From a virus, in the IMG/VR virus record IMGVR_UViG_3300028364_000020, positions 1 through 41,509 of that record: a DNA stretch of 41,509 bases; one strand, 5' to 3'. The position numbers were made by a program, and so were the translations under genes. The notes beneath the pieces were generated by a model. The model had not been told where the DNA came from, searched no databases, and saw only the letters and a list, made by a program, of their open reading frames with translations. Positions 24,521 through 32,853 of the stretch are shown piece by piece (the first letter of the stretch is position 1; every line of letters begins with the position of its first letter).

Positions 24521-25633
24521 ATGATTAAAAAGCATCCAGAAAAGAAACCATTAACCAAAGTTGGGTTTAGTAACAAAGATTTCAAAAAAAGTATTGGGTT
24601 AGGTGAACAAGTAGTTAAGGAAAAAGAATTAACATGGTTACCTTTCAAAAAAGCATTCCATGACGCTGTCGGATTACCAGGAGTACCAAGAGGTTATACA
24701 TCACAATTTAGAGGGTTTTCAGACGTTGGTAAATCAACTGGAATTTATGAATCGTTAGCTGGTGCCCAAAAAATAGGTGACTATTGTATAATCATAGACA
24801 CTGAAGGTAGTTTTAATTGGGAACACGCCAGACTAGTTGGTTTTAATTTTAATGAAACAGTAGACGAAGAAACGGGTGAGATTTTAGACTACGATGGTGA
24901 CGACTTTATGTATTTTGGTGGTAGTGATTTATTAGCATTATATCAAAACTTTGATTATAAAGACGCTAAAATGAAAACTACACCTCAAAGATATATCCCA
25001 GTTGTTGAAGACGTTGCAAAATTAATAAACGAGTTGTTAGATAAACAAGAAAAAGGTGAGTTACCATACAATTTAGTCTTTCTTTGGGATTCAATTGGTT
25101 CTATAGGTTGTTATCAAGGTGCGGTTTCAAACACGAACAACAATCAATGGACTGCTGGAGCACTTAAAAGAGAATTCGAATCAATATTAAATTTTAGAAT
25201 ACCAGCTTCAAGACGTGAAAGTTCTTTATACACAAACACATTTGTTGCGGTTCAAAAAATATGGTTAAGACCTAATGCGGTCGGACAACCAACGGTTATG
25301 CATAATGGTGGTGAAGGATTTAAATACGGTGTAAGATTAATTTTCCACATGGGTGGTATGACAACTTCATCAAGTAAAAAATTAGATGCTGTAAGTGGTG
25401 GTCAAAGCTATAATTTTGGTGTCAGAACTGATATTAAGTGTGTTAAAAACCACGTAAATGGAATCGAATATTCTGGTTCTATTTGTTCAACACCACACGG
25501 TTTTTTAAATCCAGATGAAAAAAACAATTATGTTAAAGTTAATAAAGACTTTATCAATGCTAAGTTAGGTACTAATTTTGAAGAATTCGAAGTTACGGAA
25601 GAAACTATCCCTGAAGAAAGCTTCAGTAAATAA
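24521..25633 (+). CDS. uvsX: UvsX/RecA-like recombinase
   Basis: 370 residues (T4 UvsX 391). The Walker A motif is G65-F-S-D-V-G-K-S72. A Y-C-I-I-I-D-T-E-G-S-F strand follows, the usual RecA E-x-x-F region, and the Walker B-like segment is N-L-V-F-L-W-D-S-I-G-S. The protein forms filaments on ssDNA and drives strand exchange and recombination-dependent replication with gp32. No intein or intron interrupts it, which is notable beside the fractured helicase and nrdA genes. The short C-terminal tail is acidic (E-E-T-I-P-E-E-S), as in RecA proteins. Confidence 0.92.
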   Translation: MIKKHPEKKPLTKVGFSNKDFKKSIGLGEQVVKEKELTWLPFKKAFHDAVGLPGVPRGYTSQFRGFSDVGKSTGIYESLAGAQKIGDYCIIIDTEGSFNWEHARLVGFNFNETVDEETGEILDYDGDDFMYFGGSDLLALYQNFDYKDAKMKTTPQRYIPVVEDVAKLINELLDKQEKGELPYNLVFLWDSIGSIGCYQGAVSNTNNNQWTAGALKREFESILNFRIPASRRESSLYTNTFVAVQKIWLRPNAVGQPTVMHNGGEGFKYGVRLIFHMGGMTTSSSKKLDAVSGGQSYNFGVRTDIKCVKNHVNGIEYSGSICSTPHGFLNPDEKNNYVKVNKDFINAKLGTNFEEFEVTEETIPEESFSK

Positions 25634-25671
25634 AAAAAAACAAAAGAATATTAATTTTTAAATTATTTATT

Positions 25672-26724
25672 TTGAATAAAAGACCACCAAAAAACGGTGA
25701 AGTAGTAAAAAAAATACAAAACACTTTACTCATAGATGGTTCAGCATTGTTTAAAACTAGTTTTTTTGGAGCTAAAAATAGTTATAATAATAATGGGCAA
25801 CATATAGGCGGTATTTACCAATTTATTACTATATTAAGGATGTTACTATCAGAAGACGTATATCATAGAGTATACGTCTTCTGGGATGGTAATTTCAGTG
25901 GTAAACTAAGGTATGATATATACAAACCATACAAAAGTGATAGAGGTAAAGATTACATCAACGGCACTAAACCAATAGATGAATCCGAACTATTACAAAG
26001 AGAAGTTGTTTGGGAATATTTAAATGAAATGTATATCAGACAGTTAAAGGATGATATAATAGAGGGTGATGACTTTATCGCTTATTATTGTTTAAATAAA
26101 AAAGAAAACGAAAAAATAACCATAGCGACTAACGATAGAGATATGGCTCAGTTAGTTAAGGAAAAAATAAAAATTTATTTCTTAGATTTGAAAAAATACG
26201 TTGGGATAGACAATTTTTCTTCGTACTTTTGTTACCATAGAGACAATGCTGTACTAATGAAAACAATAATTGGCGACAATTCTGATTCAATTAAAGGTAT
26301 AAAAGGTGTTGGGGAAAAAACGCTAATAAAATTATTCCCAGAAATAACTAACCGAAAGTTCTCTATTGAAGAGTTATTAGTTGAGGCTAAGATATTAAGC
26401 GATGAAAGAGTTTTAACTAAAAAGAAACCTTTATTGGCTTTAGAAAACTTACTATATTCCATTACAGATGGTGTTCAAGGTACTAAGGTATATGAAATAA
26501 ATAAACAATTAGTTGACCTTAGTTCTCCAATGATGACTAATAAAGGAATAGCTAATTTAGAAACCTTGATTGAAGGGACATTAGATGATAGTGGTAGAGA
26601 ATTAAAAAACGTACTATCTTTTATGAAAAGAGATGGTTTAGATATAGTAATTGGTGAATATAGATATCCTGATTATTTAGTTCCGTTTAAGAACTTAATT
26701 GCAAGAGAAAAAATAAAATTTTAA
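25672..26724 (+). CDS. rnh: RNase H / 5'-3' exonuclease (T4 Rnh, FEN family)
   Basis: 350 residues from a TTG start at 25672. The essential N-terminal motif T-L-L-I-D-G-S-A-L-F lies before any ATG, so a non-ATG start is required. Acidic metal-binding motifs follow in FEN order: V-F-W-D-G, then I-I-E-G-D-D-F-I-A-Y-Y and I-A-T-N-D-R-D-M-A-Q. A helix-hairpin-helix (G-D-N-S-D-S-I-K-G-I-K-G-V-G-E-K-T) completes the pattern. T4 Rnh (305 residues) removes RNA primers and adjacent DNA on the lagging strand, working with gp32. A 12-bp hairpin (25851-25882) lies within the coding sequence just before the D-G motif. The gene sits in a T4-like replication block. Confidence 0.88.
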   Translation: MNKRPPKNGEVVKKIQNTLLIDGSALFKTSFFGAKNSYNNNGQHIGGIYQFITILRMLLSEDVYHRVYVFWDGNFSGKLRYDIYKPYKSDRGKDYINGTKPIDESELLQREVVWEYLNEMYIRQLKDDIIEGDDFIAYYCLNKKENEKITIATNDRDMAQLVKEKIKIYFLDLKKYVGIDNFSSYFCYHRDNAVLMKTIIGDNSDSIKGIKGVGEKTLIKLFPEITNRKFSIEELLVEAKILSDERVLTKKKPLLALENLLYSITDGVQGTKVYEINKQLVDLSSPMMTNKGIANLETLIEGTLDDSGRELKNVLSFMKRDGLDIVIGEYRYPDYLVPFKNLIAREKIKF

Positions 26725-26747
26725 TATAAATAATTAATAATAAACAA

Positions 26748-27221
26748 ATGGAAAATAACAAAGAAGCGTTTAAAAAATTCGACAATGATAGGTTTGAATT
26801 TATCCTTTATGTAAACAATAATATTGTTTGTCAACGAGGTTTTCATATTTTTGATTTTGATGAAAACATGACAAACATGAAAGAAATGTTAGATGAAGTT
26901 TCAGGTATGCATTTAAACGATTTAGGTAGATTAGGTATAATCCCTACATTTTTAAAAAAACAATCGAATGATTATATGTGGTCCAATTACAACCCGTACA
27001 TTGACCAATCGCAAGAAACTTATAAATCACCACCAAAAAAAATGGATGAGTTTAAGTTTCAATTTCTTTTAGATAAAGAAGTTCGTGGGGAATCAATCTT
27101 TCCAAATGAGTTTTTTCACTTATCATTAAAAGTGAATGTAAACATAAAAGAGATAATCCCAGAAATAATTTATGAAATTAGAGAATGTTTTAGTAATAGA
27201 AAATTTACTAATAAAAGATAA
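26748..27221 (+). CDS. Hypothetical protein in replication block, 157 residues
   Basis: Not recognised. It reads F-E-F-I-L-Y-V-N-N-N-I-V-C-Q-R-G-F near the start, then a mixed-charge region with I-P-T-F-L-K-K-Q, and F-K-F-Q-F-L-L-D-K near the middle. It is predicted to be soluble, with two beta-rich halves. Its place between RNase H and the helicase invites comparison with a helicase loader or replication accessory, but it does not show gp59 features and no role is assigned. Spacing to both neighbours is short (23 and 41 bases), so it is probably co-transcribed with them. Confidence 0.6.
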   Translation: MENNKEAFKKFDNDRFEFILYVNNNIVCQRGFHIFDFDENMTNMKEMLDEVSGMHLNDLGRLGIIPTFLKKQSNDYMWSNYNPYIDQSQETYKSPPKKMDEFKFQFLLDKEVRGESIFPNEFFHLSLKVNVNIKEIIPEIIYEIRECFSNRKFTNKR

Positions 27222-27262
27222 ATTTATATCAAAGTTTGAATTAATAATTAAAAAAATGATAA

Positions 27263-29584
27263 ATGGCGGTGTTAGATAGAGATAGTTTTGGTTATTTAGG
27301 TTACGATTATCAAATTAGACTAATTGCACAATTTATAACGGATAGAAAATTTAGTGAATCTATTTTAGATATCGTTGACCCAAATTATTTTGCTGACTCG
27401 TATTTGAAAATAATTGTTGCTACAATTAAAGATGCACATAGAATTGATAACATAGTACCAGATATTGGTAGTCTACAATTTAGATTATTAGAAGAAGTTA
27501 AAGACGATATACAACAAAAATACGTCATTGCACAACTTAGAAAAATACAAGAAGCCGATTTAAATGATACATTAAAAGTCCAAGACATGGCTATGAGGTT
27601 TTGTAAACAGCAAGACATGTTGAAGACTTTAGTGAATGTTGAAAAACTAAATAAAAGTGGTGGATTGGATAATTTCGACCAAATCGAAGCTATGTTAAGA
27701 AAATCACTCGAAGTTGGTGATAACAAAGACCAAGGAATGAGTGTCTATGACAACATAAGTAGTGTTTTAGATGTTGATTTTAGGAAACCAATACCAACTG
27801 GTATTTCTGGGTTAGACGAAATAATGGATGGTGGTCTATCCAAAGGTGAATTAGGTGTTATATTAGCACCATTTGGTGTTGGTAAAGCACAAGGTGTTTC
27901 GAGTAAAATTTATACTCCAAGTGGTTATTGTTTAATGGGTGATATTAAAGTTGGTGATAGGGTAATTAATAGGTTAGGTAGACAAACAAATGTTACTGGG
28001 GTTTACCCACAAGGTATCAGACCAATTTACCAAGTAAAGTTTAATGATGGAACATCAACAATGTGTGATAAAGAACACTTATGGTCAGTTAATCAACAAA
28101 CTAAATTGGACCCAAACGATGATTTTACTGTTATGAAAACCAGTGATATTATTGAAAAGTTAAATTCTGACCCTAAAGGTGAGTTTAACTATAAGATTCC
28201 AACAGTTAAACCAGTTATTTTTGACGAAAAAGAATTACCGTTAAACCCATACCTTTTGGGGTTATTAATAGGTGATGAATACTTCAAGTCTTCTATAATA
28301 GTAACTAAAGATTTTGAACTGATAGAATACATTAAACAAAGTATGAGTGGTGATTCAACATACGGTGTTGAAATGTATAAAGATGATGTTATCGTAACCA
28401 TAAATCAAATCACCGATGTAATAAAAAAACTTGGGTTATTTGATTCGTCATCTAATAATAAATTTATACCTAAAGAATATCTATATAACTCAATTAACAA
28501 TAGACAAGAGATTCTACAAGGGTTATTAGATAACGATGGTAGTGTTGGAAAAGATGGTAGTGTTGGATATAATACCGTTTCTAAACAGCTATGTGATGAC
28601 GTTAAAGAATTAGTTCTATCTTTGGGTGGTTCTTGTTTAGTTTCTAATAAAGTAGGGGAATTAACTTATAGATTAGTTATTTCATTTCCTAAAGAAAATG
28701 GTGTAGTTCCATTTAAATTAAACAGTAAGTTAGTCAGAGTGGTTAATAACGATAACCACTCTGACAATAAGTTCATAGAAAGTATTGAATATTCACATGA
28801 TGAAGAAGCTAAATGTATTATGGTTGATGACCCAGAGCATTTATATGTTACAGACGATTTTATCGTCACACATAATACAACAATGATGACAAAAATAGCG
28901 AATACTGGAGCTAATGATGGTTATAATGTTTTACAAATATTTTTCGAAGATAACCCAAAAGTTATTCAAAGAAAACACTTATCTTGTTGGACAGGCATCC
29001 CTCTAAATGATTTGTCGTCACATCATGATGAAGTTATGACGATTGTCGCTGAAAAACAAAAGCTAGGTGATTTAAGATTAGTAAAATTTTCAAGCGATGG
29101 GACAACAATACCTATGATTAGACAATATATCCGAAAATTAATCGCACAAGGGTTTAGACCAGACTTAATCTTATTAGACTACATAGATTGCGTTGAACCA
29201 TCAAGAAAATTTGATGATATAAACGCTGGTGAAGGAAGTGTAATGAGACAATTTGAGACGTTGTTATCTGAACTAGATATGGCTGGTTGGACAGCGGTTC
29301 AAGGAAATCGTTGCGTGCGAATAGATACTGAGGTTCAAATAATTAGGTTGGGTAAAACAGAAATAAAGAATGTTATTGAGGGTGATGAAATATTAACAAA
29401 TGATGGGTATAAAAAAATTACTACTGTTTTTCCAATAGAAAAACAACCAGTTTATAAAATTAAATTAAAGTCTGGTAAGGAAATATTTGTTTCTAGTAAA
29501 CATGAATTCCCAGTTAAATGTGGTAAATTAAGGTCAATATCTACTGGGTTAAGTGTTGGTGATAAATTATTAACTAAAAAATAG
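27263..29584 (+). CDS. gp41: Replicative DNA helicase (gp41/DnaB-like), N-terminal fragment with class 3 intein and split-intein N-half
   Basis: 773 residues. Extein 1-208 holds the N-terminal domain and the first part of Walker A (A-P-F-G-V-G-K). A 330-residue intein (209-538) interrupts Walker A between K and T. Extein 539-683 continues with T-T-M-M-T-K-I and Walker B (L-I-L-L-D-Y-I-D), ending Q-G-N-R. Residues 684-773 are the N-half of a split intein, followed by a stop. The rest of the helicase is encoded at 29648. After both splicing steps the protein would be 208+145+119 = 472 residues, nearly the length of T4 gp41 (475), which strongly supports the boundaries. The product unwinds DNA 5' to 3' at the fork and partners primase. 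Unspliced product lacks a continuous P-loop and should be inactive. Confidence 0.9.
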   Translation: MAVLDRDSFGYLGYDYQIRLIAQFITDRKFSESILDIVDPNYFADSYLKIIVATIKDAHRIDNIVPDIGSLQFRLLEEVKDDIQQKYVIAQLRKIQEADLNDTLKVQDMAMRFCKQQDMLKTLVNVEKLNKSGGLDNFDQIEAMLRKSLEVGDNKDQGMSVYDNISSVLDVDFRKPIPTGISGLDEIMDGGLSKGELGVILAPFGVGKAQGVSSKIYTPSGYCLMGDIKVGDRVINRLGRQTNVTGVYPQGIRPIYQVKFNDGTSTMCDKEHLWSVNQQTKLDPNDDFTVMKTSDIIEKLNSDPKGEFNYKIPTVKPVIFDEKELPLNPYLLGLLIGDEYFKSSIIVTKDFELIEYIKQSMSGDSTYGVEMYKDDVIVTINQITDVIKKLGLFDSSSNNKFIPKEYLYNSINNRQEILQGLLDNDGSVGKDGSVGYNTVSKQLCDDVKELVLSLGGSCLVSNKVGELTYRLVISFPKENGVVPFKLNSKLVRVVNNDNHSDNKFIESIEYSHDEEAKCIMVDDPEHLYVTDDFIVTHNTTMMTKIANTGANDGYNVLQIFFEDNPKVIQRKHLSCWTGIPLNDLSSHHDEVMTIVAEKQKLGDLRLVKFSSDGTTIPMIRQYIRKLIAQGFRPDLILLDYIDCVEPSRKFDDINAGEGSVMRQFETLLSELDMAGWTAVQGNRCVRIDTEVQIIRLGKTEIKNVIEGDEILTNDGYKKITTVFPIEKQPVYKIKLKSGKEIFVSSKHEFPVKCGKLRSISTGLSVGDKLLTKK
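27887..28876 (+). mobile_element. Class 3 intein with LAGLIDADG endonuclease in helicase Walker A
   Basis: The 330-residue intein starts with Ala, not Cys/Ser, and ends T-H-N before T of the P-loop. The class 3 triplet is complete: Trp at intein residue 66 (H-L-W, block B), Cys at 310 (K-C-I-M-V-D-D, block F) and Thr at 328 (V-T-H-N, block G). In this class the block F Cys replaces the N-terminal nucleophile. Two LAGLIDADG motifs, L-L-G-L-L-I-G-D-E-Y-F and I-L-Q-G-L-L-D-N-D-G-S-V, lie about 85 residues apart. The first has E where G is usual, but the acidic residues remain, so the homing endonuclease may be active. Confidence 0.85.
29312..29581 (+). other. Split intein N-half in helicase (gp41-1 type)
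   Basis: The 90 residues start C-V-R-I-D-T-E-V, run through V-I-E-G-D-E-I-L-T-N-D-G-Y and S-S-K-H-E-F-P-V, and end at a stop. The length is close to the 88-residue N-half of gp41-1, and the insertion point (before S-S-L-S-A-E) is the gp41-1 position. Confidence 0.88.
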
Positions 29585-29647
29585 TGTAAATATTTCTATT
29601 TCTGTTACTATTTAATTAGTAAGGATTATGGAGTTAAAAAAAAATAA

Positions 29648-29788
29648 ATGATAGAACACAATTTAAACTTAGACGATTTTGAGTTAGATGAAATTGAATC
29701 AATAGAATTAATCGGAGAAGAGGACACCATTGATATAACAGTAGAGGAAACACATATGTTTTACGCTAATGATATCTATACACACAAT
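29648..29788 (+). other. Split intein C-half in helicase
   Basis: 47 residues ending in the block F/G pattern T-I-D-I-T-V...H-M-F-Y-A-N-D-I-Y-T-H-N. The +1 residue is Ser (29789), as in gp41-1. It has about ten extra N-terminal residues compared with the 37-residue gp41-1 C-half. Confidence 0.88.
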
Positions 29789-30148
29789 AGTTCTCTTTCA
29801 GCAGAAGTGGTGGAAGCAAACCAAATGGGTGGTTCTATTAAAAAAGGTCAGATTGGTCACTTTATCGTGTCAATCGCTAAAACTTTAGACCAAAAAGATG
29901 ATGGTACAGCAACTATGGCAATACTTAAATCTCGTTTTGGTAAAGATGGTGTTATATTTCAGGATATTAAATTTGATAATTCAAGGATTCAAATCGATAT
30001 GGGTGAAAGTAAAGGTGCTAGGACAAAAAAAGAGCATACTGAAGATAAAAGTGTAAAACAGCAATTAAGAGTTAATACATTATTTGCAGCGGCTAAGGCA
30101 CAAAAAACAAAGACCGAAGTAATGGAGGGGTTAATAGTCCCAGTATAA
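29648..30148 (+). CDS. gp41: Replicative DNA helicase, C-terminal fragment with split-intein C-half
   Basis: 166 residues. Residues 1-47 are the intein C-half and 48-166 are helicase, starting S-S-L-S-A-E-V-V-E-A-N-Q, then A-K-T-L-D-Q-K and L-K-S-R-F-G-K-D-G, the conserved end of gp41/DnaB. The 63 bases between the fragments hold two stops, a small hairpin (TTACTA/TAGTAA) and an A-rich leader. No endonuclease lies between the halves, unlike some fractured genes. The C-terminus has a basic, unstructured tail. Without trans-splicing this piece has no catalytic site. Confidence 0.9.
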   Translation: MIEHNLNLDDFELDEIESIELIGEEDTIDITVEETHMFYANDIYTHNSSLSAEVVEANQMGGSIKKGQIGHFIVSIAKTLDQKDDGTATMAILKSRFGKDGVIFQDIKFDNSRIQIDMGESKGARTKKEHTEDKSVKQQLRVNTLFAAAKAQKTKTEVMEGLIVPV

Positions 30149-30177
30149 ATAAATAAAAACAAACAAACAAACAAAAA

Positions 30178-31155
30178 ATGAGTAATATTAGTGGAGTAGA
30201 AGAAATAGAACCAATCTTAGTTAAAAATTCGGACCGTTTTGTTATTTTCCCAATTGAACATGAAGATATTTGGAAATATTATGAAATATCTTTAGAATCA
30301 ATGTGGACGGTAAAAGAAGTTGATTTATCTAAAGATATTGACGATTGGAATAATAAATTAACTGAAAATGAAAGGTTTTTCATTAAAAACGTATTAGCTT
30401 TTTTTGCTGCCTCAGATGGTATCGTAAATGAAAACTTGGCAGAAAATTTTTTAAAAGAAGTTCAGTATACTGAAGCATCATTCTTTTATGGTTTTCAAAT
30501 TATGATGGAAAATATACACAGTAATATGTATTCACTATTGATTGATACGTACATCAAAGACACCAAAGAGCGAAATGAATGCTTTAAGGCGATAGAATAT
30601 ATGGAACCAGTCAAGAAGAAGGCTGATTGGGCTTTAAAATGGATTGAATCCGAATCATTTGCTGAAAGATTGGTGGCTTTTGCTGCTGTTGAAGGAATAT
30701 TTTTCAGTGGTTCTTTTTGTAGTATATTTTATTTGAAATCAAGAGGTTTGATGCCTGGATTATGTGATAGCAACGCATTCATTTCAAGAGATGAAGCACT
30801 ACATTGTGATTTTGCTATTCACTTATTGAATAATCACATCGTAAACAAACCATCTAACGAAAGAATTAAAGAAATTTTCTTGTCAGCATTAGAAATTGAA
30901 AAAGAGTTTATTACCGAATCTTTACCAGTTTCTCTTATTGGTATGAATTCTGAATTAATGAAAAGATATTTAGAATTTGTTGTTGATGGTTTATTGGTTC
31001 AACTTGAATGCGACAAAGTTTTTAACACTAAAAACCCATTTGAATTTATGAACCAAATTGCTTTAAAAACAAAACAAAACTTTTTTGAAGGTCGTTCAAC
31101 AGAGTACAAATCAGCTGATTTAAGTGGACCTATTTCATTTGATGAAGAAATTTAA
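30178..31155 (+). CDS. nrdB: Ribonucleotide reductase class Ia small subunit
   Basis: 325 residues. The di-metal ligands are visible: D80 (A-S-D-G-I-V), E111 and H114 (M-E-N-I-H-S), then the E of V-E-G-I-F-F and E..H of S-R-D-E-A-L-H-C. The radical tyrosine is Y118, four residues after H114, so this is a class Ia-type R2, with a run ([18 protein letters not shown]) close to the eukaryotic-like R2 group. It generates the tyrosyl radical used by NrdA to make dNTPs. It is uninterrupted, sits between the fractured helicase and nrdA genes, and has an acidic C-terminal tail for binding NrdA. Confidence 0.93.
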   Translation: MSNISGVEEIEPILVKNSDRFVIFPIEHEDIWKYYEISLESMWTVKEVDLSKDIDDWNNKLTENERFFIKNVLAFFAASDGIVNENLAENFLKEVQYTEASFFYGFQIMMENIHSNMYSLLIDTYIKDTKERNECFKAIEYMEPVKKKADWALKWIESESFAERLVAFAAVEGIFFSGSFCSIFYLKSRGLMPGLCDSNAFISRDEALHCDFAIHLLNNHIVNKPSNERIKEIFLSALEIEKEFITESLPVSLIGMNSELMKRYLEFVVDGLLVQLECDKVFNTKNPFEFMNQIALKTKQNFFEGRSTEYKSADLSGPISFDEEI

Positions 31156-31166
31156 TAAAAAAAAAT

Positions 31167-32753
31167 ATGCAAGTAATTAAAAGAAACGGGAATAAGATTG
31201 ATTTTAACCCGAATAAAATTCTAACAAGAATTAAAAAACAATCAGAAGGATTAAAAGTAAATGCGGATGATGTATTTATTAAAGTAACACAAGGTATTGC
31301 GGATTTAATGACAACTAATCAATTAGATGACTTAATTTCTGTTGTGGCCGAATCTTTAGCAATGAATCATCCAGATTACTCAATATTAGCCGCTAATATT
31401 TCAATAACTAAACTTCATAAGGAAACTGAGGAATCGTTTATGAAAGCGACTAAAAAGATGTATAACGCTGGTCTATTAAGTGAGGTTTACTTCAATAAAG
31501 TAAAAGATAATATCGAATTAATTGAGTCAGCAATTGATTATAAAAGAGATTTTCATTTTGATTATTTTGGGTGGTGTTCTTTAAAAGATATTTATCTTCT
31601 AAAATTGAAAAACGGTTCAATCGTTGAACGACCACAACACTTATATGTTAGGGTTGCTTTAATGATAACGGGAACACCAGAAGACTTTTTAGAGAAGTAT
31701 GATGATTTAAGCTTTCAAAAAGAAAGTCCAGCAACACCTTTAAAAATTAACATTGGTACCACAATTGGACAAATTGCATCATGTAACTTATCAATAATTC
31801 CAGAGGATTCAACTGATGGTTTATTAAATATTTTATCTAGAATTGCAATTTCATCGTCAAAGGCAGAGGGTATCGGATTAGCTGTTTCTAACATGCGTTC
31901 TAAAGAAAGTAACGTTGGTAAATCTAACGGAAAAGCTGGTGGTATTTTGAAATATTTAAAAATTGTTAATGAAACACTTAGGTTTTGGAATCAACGTGGT
32001 AAACGACCAGGTTCCTGTGCAATCTACATCGAACCATGGCATAAAGATGTATTTGATGTTTTAGATATTAGAAAAAAAACAGGTGATGAAACAATGAGGG
32101 CCAGAGATTTATTTTCGGCCTTATGGAATACAGATAATTTCATGAGAGCAGTTGAATCTGGAGGAGATTGGTATCTATTTTGCCCAGATGACATAAAAGA
32201 AGCTGGTCTAAAACCATTTTATGAAATATATGGTGTTGAATTTGAAGAAGAATACGACAAAGCTGTGGCTTTAGGTATTGGAACCAAGATAAAAGCTTAT
32301 GATTTATGGTTAAAAATATTAGAAGCCCAAATTGAGACTGGTATGCCTTACATGTGTCACAAAGACCATGCTAATAAAAAATCGAACCAAAAAAACGTTG
32401 GTATGATTCATTCAAGTAATTTGTGTGTTGATGGTGAAACAATTATTAAAACAAAATATCATGGTAAGGAAGTTGATTTTAATATTTCCGATGTTGTTAA
32501 CGATTTTAATGTAGAACACGGTATAGAAGTATTAAGTTATAATATTGAAACAAATAAACCAGAATATAAAAAGATAACAAATGCTGCCTTAATGAATGAG
32601 TCAGCTGATGTTTTAAAGATAACTGATGAGGAAACTGGTAAACATATTATTTGCACACCAGAACACCAAATATTCACAAAAAATAGAGGATATGTGTTAG
32701 CTAAAGATTTAGTTGAGACTGATGTATTAGAAATATTAAATACAAAAACGTAA
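31167..32753 (+). CDS. nrdA: Ribonucleotide reductase large subunit, fragment 1 with split-intein N-half
   Basis: 528 residues. Residues 1-90 are an ATP-cone (V-I-K-R-N-G-N-K-I-D-F). The catalytic barrel follows, with C206 (I-A-S-C-N-L-S), equivalent to C225 of the E. coli enzyme. The extein ends at residue 419 in H-S-S-N-L, just before the thiyl-radical cysteine. Residues 420-528 are the N-half of a split intein. The stop is separated from the next fragment's ATG by a single base. The fragment alone lacks C439- and E441-equivalents and cannot act. The start ATG lies 11 bases after the nrdB stop, so the two subunits share a transcript. Confidence 0.93.
   Translation: MQVIKRNGNKIDFNPNKILTRIKKQSEGLKVNADDVFIKVTQGIADLMTTNQLDDLISVVAESLAMNHPDYSILAANISITKLHKETEESFMKATKKMYNAGLLSEVYFNKVKDNIELIESAIDYKRDFHFDYFGWCSLKDIYLLKLKNGSIVERPQHLYVRVALMITGTPEDFLEKYDDLSFQKESPATPLKINIGTTIGQIASCNLSIIPEDSTDGLLNILSRIAISSSKAEGIGLAVSNMRSKESNVGKSNGKAGGILKYLKIVNETLRFWNQRGKRPGSCAIYIEPWHKDVFDVLDIRKKTGDETMRARDLFSALWNTDNFMRAVESGGDWYLFCPDDIKEAGLKPFYEIYGVEFEEEYDKAVALGIGTKIKAYDLWLKILEAQIETGMPYMCHKDHANKKSNQKNVGMIHSSNLCVDGETIIKTKYHGKEVDFNISDVVNDFNVEHGIEVLSYNIETNKPEYKKITNAALMNESADVLKITDEETGKHIICTPEHQIFTKNRGYVLAKDLVETDVLEILNTKT
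32424..32750 (+). other. Split intein 1 N-half in NrdA
   Basis: 109 residues beginning C-V-D-G-E-T-I-I-K-T and containing the block B pattern I-C-T-P-E-H-Q-I-F. They end in frame at a stop. No endonuclease domain is present. Confidence 0.88.
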
Positions 32754-32754
32754 A

Positions 32755-32853
32755 ATGATAAAAATAGAAAAATTAAAAGAAAATAAAAAGGTGTATGACA
32801 TTACAGTTGAAGGTAATAGTAATTTCTTTGGGAACGGTATCTTAGTACATAAT
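32755..32853 (+). other. Split intein 1 C-half in NrdA
   Basis: 33 residues ending V-Y-D-I-T-V-E-G-N-S-N-F-F-G-N-G-I-L-V-H-N, the classic block F/G pattern. The +1 residue is Cys at 32854. Confidence 0.9.

Noticed and set aside
26748-27221. Helicase loader gp59
   Set aside because: Only the position next to the helicase supports it; length and residues do not match the gp59 pattern that I know.
29628-29651. Short frame ATG-GAG-TTA-AAA just before the helicase C fragment, resembling the start of the gp41-1 C-half
   Set aside because: It closes after seven codons in another frame. Linking it to the intein needs an indel in the nine-A run, and the downstream ATG already gives a complete C-half.
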